A model generated the notes under the pieces. It was given only the letters and a program-made list of their open reading frames with translations. It was not told where the DNA came from and did no database searches. DNA of 64,000 nucleotides from Phellopilus nigrolimitatus. Its lineage: Eukaryota > Basidiomycota > Agaricomycetes > Hymenochaetales > Hymenochaetaceae. The stretch covers positions 620,001 through 684,000 of the forward strand of contig JAJOHG010000003.1 in NCBI GenBank assembly GCA_021029095.1, written 5' to 3'. This document shows positions 56,801-64,000 of the stretch, in pieces. The stretch's first letter is position 1, and each line of letters opens with the position of its first letter. Made by a program: the position numbers and the translations under genes.

Positions 56801-57692
56801 CTATTTCAACTCGAGCTGGGTACCACGCCGACCTAGCAAGGTTTAAAACTGCTACGCCATCAGAGTGGCATCACGTTTTATCCGGCGCTCTATTTTCGCT
56901 GAAGGACTTAATGAAAGTAAGATCGAGGTTCTTTATCCCATTGTTTGCCACGCGGTCGAGTTTGCCATGCTGAAACGACTATAAAAGGTCCTTCCACCTT
57001 CCCTCGGACTTTACCTGGATCTTGCCTTCTCTTCTAGTGCCTTACGGAAGCGAGAGACGCTCGAGCATGGGCATATGCTCGACCTCAATAGCTTTGTCGA
57101 TTCCGTGCTCAAAGCCGTGTATCACAGTTCGCCTTTACAGCCTCGCCGCCGCATCGTTTTTGGCTCGTTCAGCCCAGACATCTGTGCAGCCCTAAATTGG
57201 AAGCAGCCCAATTGTAAGAAGCTTTAAGATCTGTGTTACGTTGTTCCGTCTTCCGTAAAAGGGGTACTAACGTTCGGAAAAAAAGATCCCGTGTTTCTGG
57301 CATCTGAATGCGGCATGCGCAGCTCGTGCCCCCCAAGTCCCACCGCGCTGCGTCCGGAAGATGTGGACGACCGTCGTCTGTCGAGTATCAGCGCAGCGGT
57401 CGACTGGGCGAAGACGAATAACCTTCTCGGCGTTTTTCTTGACGCGGATCTTCTAGTGCGCTGTTTTTGTCTTTTCTCCTGTTGACGCATTGTTCTCATC
57501 GATGTGCAGACGAAGGTGCCGGCCCTCATCCAGGGTGTGAAGGACATGGGCCTTCTCCTCGGGGTGTACGGCCAGCGTGAGCAGACGGAATTGCTCAGCA
57601 GGTCAACAAATCCAGACACCATTCTCGTCGATGCTTTTTTAAAAGAAGGCGTCATCGCTTTTCTGGACCATTCTCCCCGTGGATTCTCTTGA
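53879..57692 (+). CDS. PHO81: Phosphate-pathway regulator: SPX, ankyrin repeats, GDPD-like domain
   Basis: Pho81/NUC-2 orthologue, a CDK inhibitor that senses inositol pyrophosphates via its SPX domain. The first exon is only ATG AAG (53879-53884); exon 2 from 53946 continues FGKQILAQQVPGWSPYYLDY and KGLKKIVSSL, the canonical SPX start. The SPX end is DINAIGFRKILKKWDKRSKS with the basic Lys cluster. About six ankyrin repeats follow (RTALHYAAMNGHTAVC, YTPLMYAVLKGNTECVQILL, IPLSLACRVGHIEVVKLLLQ, WTPLFHAARNGHESCVRVLL). The C-terminal half is a GDPD-like domain (LAFSSSALRKRETLEHGHML, VFGSFSPDICAALNWKQPN, ending DHSPRGFS), likely inactive as in Pho81. About ten exons; the protein is >1,050 residues. 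Confidence 0.93.
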
Positions 57693-58088
57693 AGTAAACT
57701 AAAAGCATGCACGACCAATTTTGCTAAAATACTCATATGATACATACAAAGCAAATACTTATTACAACTGAACGAAGGAGGACTGGGGGTTGGGAAATTG
57801 TACGTTTGTCATACGTGTATAGGCGCTTTCGGGATACAGCAGATCTAGTGTAATAGAAAAACTAAATAAACCTTTCTGAAGGTCCAAATAATCGAATCGA
57901 AAGCTGGATGAAAAGCATGAGACAGATGACGAAGGCGACAGCAAGATGGAGACAACGGTGTGATTGAAAAGCGAATGATGTTTGGTACAGTTGTACAACT
58001 GTCGATGATTTCGAAAACTGAAAGTACAGGAATAGAATAATAAATCAAAAACTAGGATCATTATAATGAACTCCTTGCAGACAGCAGT
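57693..58088. other. Convergent intergenic region
   Basis: 396 bp between PHO81 and the ABC transporter stop codons. AT-rich; no gene seen. Confidence 0.4.
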
Positions 58089-60977
58089 TTAACAGACTGT
58101 TGCACGGTATAAAGAAGCGTAGTGAGAATCCGGATGCGACATAAGTTCTTCATGCGTTCCAAACTCGCTTATACTCTGTAAATTATAAGTCTTCGCTGTC
58201 AATGAAATGATGTAGTTACACATACCCCATTCTCGAACATGGCGATTTTGTCTGCCCGTCGAGCGATCGAAAGCTGGTGAGTAATTATAATCACTGTCTT
58301 GATCCTCTTTCCGGATTTCGAGTCCGTGCAAAGCTTGTCGACAGTTTCCAACACGTTGTTCTGCGCGTGTGCATCGAGGTGCGAGGTCGGCTCGTCCAGA
58401 AGTAGGAGATCTGCAGAACGCGCGCGCATGAAGGCTCTAGAGATCGCGACGCGTTGCCACTGAGAAACAAAGGGAATAGAAGTTAGAAGGTTTAAAGTAA
58501 GTCGCAGAAAGGGTGGAGATGCGAACCTCTCCACCAGATAGACCTTGACGCCCATTGTCCAACTCACCACTTCCAAACGAGCTGTCTCCAAATGCGCCCA
58601 GACCAAGTCCCATGCACTCTAAATTCGTGTCCAGACCTCGCGGTAACGATTTTAGCAGCCGTCCGGCACCTGCACGCGCGGCAGCTTCGCGGATCGCGTG
58701 ATCAGTGAATTGACTGCGAACGTCGCCAATGCCGACGTTTTCGCGAACAGTCGCGTTGAGCTTCGAGAAGACCTGGAAGAGCGCCGTAACATGCCGGTGA
58801 TAGTCGGTGGGTGAGATCCGTCGGATATCAGTGCCATTGATGAGAAGCTGAGATGGCTTGTCTGGAGATGCGGACGCGTCGAAGTCAAATATGCGAAGGA
58901 GGATATTGGCGAGAGTTGATTTGCCTAAACAGGTGAAAAGGAAATTTTCAAATTCAATAGAATCCTGTACTAAGGAAAAATCGGAAAAACGCGACCACTT
59001 ACCAGACCCATTATACCCGACTATCGCGAGCGTTTCGCCAGCCTCAAGCGTAAAACTAACGTTCTTTAGTGTGGGTTTGGTATTTCCCGGATACGTATAC
59101 GAGATGTTCCTATTTGATAACAAAATTAGTTTAATTCACCTTTCTCGCAAGCTATCTGGGGTTGGCTGAATTGCGGACAAGACCACGGACGTCTCGGAGT
59201 ATACGGAGGTATCAATATAGATTTGCCATCCCTCCGAAACCATTGTCCTAATGGCCACTAATGGCCGAAGATACAAGAACCCGATGTGATTGGAAAAAAA
59301 GGGGCTCACCGTGCTTCGATCTTCATGCCTTTACCTGTGCTCTCGTATTTCACCCTTCTCTCAGGAGAGGGGCTTAGCCGAGGCTCAATCGTCATTGCCG
59401 CAAAAAACGCGCCCATAAAGAAGACGGACTGGAAAGCACGTTCGAATGAAGTGACAAGGGACCGCGCGTTGAAAAGGAGTGACTGCAGAGAGGTGCGATA
59501 AAGCGCGAGTGAACCAAGTGACGTAGAGGACGTGTATATGAGAAAAGGGAGCTAAAAAAGCACGTTAGAATTTTCTGCTGGTTCTTCTGTGATGATGGGG
59601 AGTTCTACAAACATTTTGCACCAAAACCAGCATCTCAGAGACGTTAGTCTGAGTCAACAACCATCTTAGGCCGGTCCCAAACCCCAAACCAGAGCTAAGA
59701 CTATTCTGCTGGGATTCTAGACCGAGAATGCGCCTTCGTGCTGAAGACCACGAGCCCAGAATCCACGGAGCAAGACCGAAAAGAACGACTTCAGCGCGAA
59801 AAGGCTCTCCGTGTGCCATTGAACGCATACGCTCAGCCCGCTCAGCTTCACGAGCTTCCGACGCGGTATAGAGCGCCGGATTTTCTCCATTTGCAGGAGA
59901 TGAAAAAGGGAGACGAGGGAGACAAGATGCGAGGACCGAAAGGATAGACGGGAGTAGCAGAGCACCGAGAAAAGGCAGGTGAGGAACGGGTGATTTTTCT
60001 GAAGGATCCGAAGGGTCCGAAGAGAAATTAGGAAAGAGCGAGGACGACGATAGCCTAGAAGCAGAATAAAGAACGACGATTTGACTTGCGAGCTCTGCGA
60101 CAGAGGACAATACCCGCACGAGATCGAGGGGCGAGAAGAGCCCAAAGCCGAACCCAAAGCCTGTGAAGGAGCGTACAAAAAGATCAGACTCATGAAGAAG
60201 ATCGCGGATTGTCGGATCAGCGAGTGTCGGGAGGTCCAGACGAAGGCGCTGCTCGAGTTGACGGTGCTCCATTAGAAAGCGCATGGAGCTGTGCACAATA
60301 TTCTCGTTATGGTTCCTAGTCGAAATAAAGTTAATGCGCAGTAATTATATGAAAGGCGGACATGAGGCTGAAAATTTGTGTACTCACGCAACGGTGTCGA
60401 ATAGTGACTCGACAAGCATGCGAAACCCCTCTCTGACTACGAGACTGCCAAGCCGCGCAGAGGGGAGATCTCTTGACGAGATCAAATTTTGAATCTAATT
60501 GTCTCTTTTGAATTAGATTTTATGGGATCCATTTCATATAATGAAAGAACTTGCCTCGTCTAAAATTAAAGCTTGGGAGTAGCCTCGAAACGCCGGGAGC
60601 AAGCCTCTTATAATAGTGAGACATATGAGGACGGCCGTTCGGACGGGGTTCAAGCCCCACAGAAGGATTAGCATGTCGACAAAGGTGGCCTGCAATATCC
60701 TGAAAGCCAGCCAAATGTTCATGAAGGACCACTTTCTGTGGGAGCCAGGCTGTAAATGAAGCCTCTGAGACTTTCCGTCTGGCGGTTGGTTGACGAGCAA
60801 CGGTCTGGACGCGTTCCAGGCGTCAAAGAGGGACATAGACAGCGAGTCCGGGGTGTTCTCTGAGATGCTATCGTCGTCTGCGTCGAGAAAGGGCTCTGTA
60901 AAGAGGCGCTCGCAAGAGGCAGCCTTTGGATTGAGGCGGGCGAGGAGGGGGGAGCGGAAAGCTCTGAAAAGGAGCAT
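58089..60977 (-). CDS. ABC transporter, single TMD plus NBD (half-transporter)
   Basis: Starts MLLFRAFRSPLLARLNPKAA at the ATG at 60977, then a polar N terminus and HLQPGSHRKWSFMNIWLAFR, MLILLWGLNPVRTAVLICLT and IIRGLLPAFRGYSQALILDE. The membrane region extends over several exons (SVAELASQIVVLYSASRL, LPFLGALLLPSILSVLASCL). The NBD has Walker A VGYNGSGKST (split by an intron), Q loop VTALFQVFSKLNATVRENVG, signature GLSGGEWQRVAISRAFMRA, Walker B ADLLLLDEPTSHLD and H loop VIIITHQL, ending HPDSHYASLYRATVC. All catalytic motifs are intact, so it is probably active, likely as a dimer. Substrate unknown; the NBD is TAP/MDR-like. About ten exons, of which those between 59130 and 60540 are least certain. 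Confidence 0.85.
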
Positions 60978-61258
60978 GTCTGGATGATGCTGGGGAACTG
61001 AGACAGACGGTGGGGTTTTTGAAGGCCATGCTGAGATGGAGAGCGAAAGGCTGGTTCAAACACTCCGAGTCAGGGAGTTACTTACATCCCGAGCTCAGCA
61101 ACTTCGACCCAAACTACTAGCACACGTAACACACGGGGGTCCTTTAACGGTACCAAATTAGGAAATATAGGTGGCACAGCCTCGTCTACTTTCCATGTCT
61201 TCTATTTCTCTTTCTTTTTTTTACTTTTTATATTTTCTATATTTCTTATTTCTCCATA
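60978..61258. promoter_or_regulatory. Divergent promoter ABC transporter / FOL2
   Basis: 281 bp between divergent starts. A pyrimidine-rich (CT/TTTC) tract at 61195-61255 directly precedes the FOL2 ATG, a common fungal promoter feature near the transcription start. Confidence 0.45.
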
Positions 61259-62599
61259 ATGGCTGGTCACGACGCTGTTCGAGACTCGCTTGCAAAGCTT
61301 CGCATTCACGCCGACAGGTCCTCACCTGATCCTCATGAGCATCCTCGAGGCAGCGAGCTTGAGCTCACCGCGACTGCCGACTCAGATGACGGCGACCGCT
61401 CTCACCTGCCAGTGCCAGACTTCCCAGAGCAAGAACAGCCAGGATCAGACTCGGCCCCAACCTCAACGCTCACTGGTGCTCAGCAGCATGCTCAGCGCGA
61501 GGGCTATGGCTTCCGTCCCGTCTCAGGCTCATCTACTCCTCTTATAGCCACCAAAGGCGCCCAGTCCCCGCTCCCGGACCCGAACGGACTTGGCTGGCCC
61601 GCAAAGTCGACCCTCTCTCGTCTTCACCAGTCTCCAGCGGAGCGCACCGCTCGCGAGGAAAAGCTTGCGGACGCCGTCCGAACCCTCCTCGAATGCATCG
61701 GCGAAGATCCAGAGAGGGACGGTCTTAAACGCACCCCAGAGCGCTATGCGAAGGCCCTCATGTGGATGACACGCGGGTACGAGGAGCGGCTGGCTGGTGC
61801 GCATCTCATCTCGTCCAGCTCGCCTCCTTGGGAACACATACAAATGACTTGTCTTCCTCGCTATGGTTATAGATGTTATTAATGATGCAATTTTCCCCGA
61901 GGACCATGATGAGATGGTCATTGTCCGTGACATTGACATCTTTTCGCTCTGTGAGCACCACCTCGTGCCCTTCACCGGAAAGGTCGGTTTTATCTTCCCG
62001 TTTTACACACACACTACTTTAGATTCTCCGATGATCGTGTCTTTTTGTACTCCTCCCAACTTCCGCTCTGTTACCCCTATTTTCAAACACCCCTTTCTCT
62101 ATGTTAGCTGCATGCTTTTTTCATCCCCTTACTCACAGCCATAGGAAAACAAGTAATAGCTGTTACCCGTTGCTGCGGACTTCTGACACGTTTTGAACAG
62201 ATCACTATTGCGTATATTCCAAGAAAGCTAGTCCTTGGACTTTCGAAGCTCGCACGAATCGCCGAGACTTTCAGCCGACGGTTGCAAGTCCAGGAACGCC
62301 TCACCAGGCAGATCGCCATCGCCGTCGAAGAGGCTATTAAACCCCGTGGCGTGGCTGTCGTCATGGAGGCCACGTACGTACTGTCATTCATATCATGACT
62401 CCCAAGACTATCTTTGGTCGAAAGCGTTTGAGTTTGACTAACAAGAAAGTTGGCATTATGCAGACATCTGTGCATGACAATGCGAGGCGTTCAAAAACCT
62501 GGCTCTGCAACCATCACCTCGTGCATGCTAGGGTGCTTTCGCACGCAACAGAAGACTCGCGAAGAGTTTCTTACGCTGATGAACTCGAAGACGCGGTAG
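61259..62599 (+). CDS. FOL2: GTP cyclohydrolase I
   Basis: First enzyme of folate/pterin synthesis, converting GTP to dihydroneopterin triphosphate; homodecamer, cytosolic. The ATG at 61259 gives [21 protein letters not shown] disordered ~130-residue N-terminal extension precedes the enzyme: [40 protein letters not shown], then [37 protein letters not shown] (zinc Cys and His), [76 protein letters not shown] (second zinc Cys) and [19 protein letters not shown]. Four exons or so; stop 62597-62599 after SKTR. Confidence 0.95.
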
Positions 62600-64000
62600 G
62601 ATACTCTCGCTACAGCCGCCTGCATGCCGTCGAGAGTCTACTTGGCTTTCCGGTTGTACCTTTAATCTTGTTCGCCACACGATCATTGCCAGCACCTCCC
62701 AATAGCCTTGTCCAGGATCCAACTCCATCACGGACAGAGAATAGAAGCCCGATAACTTAAAACTCGACATATCACTCGCATCGCATCTTCTCAGCGCATC
62801 ACATATATCAACCACGATTCAACTCGCTAACAAGGCTTGGTTTACCTGATTTATCCATTCTTTTTTTCGTCTCTTGTCCGGCGTCGCCAGAACGCATTTT
62901 TGTAGGAGGAACAATTTGCCAAATGGATGTGGAGATAGACAGAAGGATTCGTAAACAAAAGTGCTACGCTACATCAATATCATCATATTCCTGTATGGTC
63001 CGTGTAATACTGTGTACATGTGTTCCGAAGAGGTCGCAGCGTAATCGTGCGCGTACATTCAACCTTACTCTCAAAGCCTGTCATCGTGATCTCGATATCG
63101 GCTTCTTACCAGCGAGCGAGCGACCTTCTAAAACCTTCCGCGGTTGTGATTGGTCGGGTGAGTGCACAGGAATTGGGCCCAAGCACTGAGCACACCCACA
63201 CTCTATGCTTCTCGAGACGTCTCGAGACGTACAGGCTCCTGATCGGTGATAACCCAACCGCGTCGACCTCCGCTCGGGCGACGTCGATGTCAATTAAGAT
63301 TTATGCCGCGGTGCGCGTTTGCAGCGCGGCCGCTGCCAGTGCACACGTCGAAGAAGCGCTCGCCCCTGCGAACGCTTCCCGTGGGGAATATATTCTCGGA
63401 TGCGGGGAAAAGAATGTCGACGAAGGAGCTGTCGAGGCTGGGCGGCTACCGTGCTGCATTTGGCCAGCATAATTTGAAAACTTAGGTGGGTTCGGAGGAT
63501 AGAGCAGGAGTCGTGGGCCGTTCTCTTTTCGAAAGTTCGCGTTCTCGAGATCTGTGTTGGATCTGTCCTAAAATCTCTGCCGCAACTTTGTTTGGTCTCG
63601 CGTCGAGCTTTGCAACGATCTGTCATCTCATATTTATTCATGAAGGCTTGTTAACCAGCGTGCCGCATGAGATGAAGCTGAGAGATCTCGTCAATAAAAG
63701 TTAGATTGCTCTTTACGCAAATTTAGAAAGCAGTTGCAATCGCAGGCGACAGCGTGGGCATCATCCAGGTGTAAAAACAATGGGCGTGTTCCTGCGTGTC
63801 GAACACGCTGCCGAAGCGTGTGTTTGCATACGTGTGCATGCTTGTCAGTGTTCACATAGGGAATACATTTGCCACTTGCCAGGGGCAGGAAGCCATCCGA
63901 GAAGATGATCTGTAAGCCCAAGCTTAGCTTCCTTTGGAATTTTTGTCTGGCCTAACTTTGACCAGGCAGCGAGTTGCAGAGATTCATTTAAAACGCGTAT
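62600..64000. other. Region after FOL2 without a confident gene
   Basis: 1.4 kb. The first 300 bp is FOL2 3' flank. On the minus strand 63470-63294 an ATG frame of 58 codons (MLAKCSTVAAQPRQLLRRHS) looks like a mitochondrial presequence but no following exon could be linked. An overlapping plus-strand frame is equally open. Nothing recognisable up to the window end. Confidence 0.35.

Noticed and set aside
60640..60665. tRNA-like T-arm GGGGTTCAAGCCCC
   Set aside because: It lies inside the ABC transporter coding exon (LLWGLNPVRT on the minus strand), and no acceptor stem or A box is present around it.
63020..63472. 150-codon plus-strand frame near the window end
   Set aside because: Starts at GTG, shifts composition midway and has no recognisable domain.
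1..64000. CRISPR arrays, rRNA, intact transposons or LTRs
   Set aside because: No regular spaced repeats, no rRNA-like blocks, and no transposase, reverse transcriptase or integrase motifs were seen on either strand.

Overview
This window is nuclear DNA of a filamentous basidiomycete, most likely an agaricomycete. It holds about 24 protein-coding genes. Most are cut by many short introns (about 50-100 nt, GT...AG) and most are separated by 0.1-1 kb. Lineage markers are a FunK1-type fungal kinase, a basidiomycete-style single-TMD ABC transporter, a Con-6-like small protein and several conserved-looking but unnamed basidiomycete proteins. I see no rRNA, tRNA, CRISPR array or intact transposon. 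Gene models were built by hand from splice sites, frame continuity and remembered family patterns, so terminal exons and some introns are provisional.

Layout. 0-6.8 kb: a FunK1 kinase cut by the window start, hexokinase (minus strand), an intronless F-box protein, and ATP7. 7.3-12.0 kb: a GPC1-type glycerophosphocholine acyltransferase, TAD1 (minus) and a divergent Con-6-like small gene. 12.0-15.2 kb has no recognisable gene. 15.2-17.9 kb: a Ser-rich PPxY protein (minus) divergent from an EFM6-like lysine methyltransferase. 17.9-21.9 kb is again gene-poor. 21.9-29.3 kb: a BolA protein and COX15 sharing a 215-bp divergent promoter, proteasome subunit PRE5, and a very long Q/RGG-rich protein. 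29.8-38.8 kb: an MscS channel with an EF-hand, complex I 24-kDa subunit, a bestrophin-like channel and a BBE-type flavin oxidase. 39.8-44.2 kb: a conserved hypothetical, a tiny two-exon gene and a CBM48 protein. 44.6-53.6 kb: an HBS1 (HBS1/SKI7-type) GTPase with an unusually complex 5' part, mitochondrial SSB RIM1, a DUF336 protein and PEX12. 53.9-62.6 kb: PHO81 (SPX-ankyrin-GDPD), the ABC transporter and GTP cyclohydrolase I. The last 1.4 kb has no confident gene.

The genes are mostly unrelated housekeeping functions. Several act in mitochondria (ATP7, BolA3-like, COX15, NDUFV2, RIM1). Translation and RNA surveillance are represented by TAD1, EFM6-like and HBS1; phosphate and lipid handling by PHO81 and GPC1. 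I found no obvious new multi-gene system. The most interesting points are the HBS1 5' region, where protein-like frames connect only through particular splice choices, the uncharacterised C-terminal domain of the Q/RGG protein, two genes whose first coding exon is one or two codons long, and two multi-kilobase gene-poor islands.
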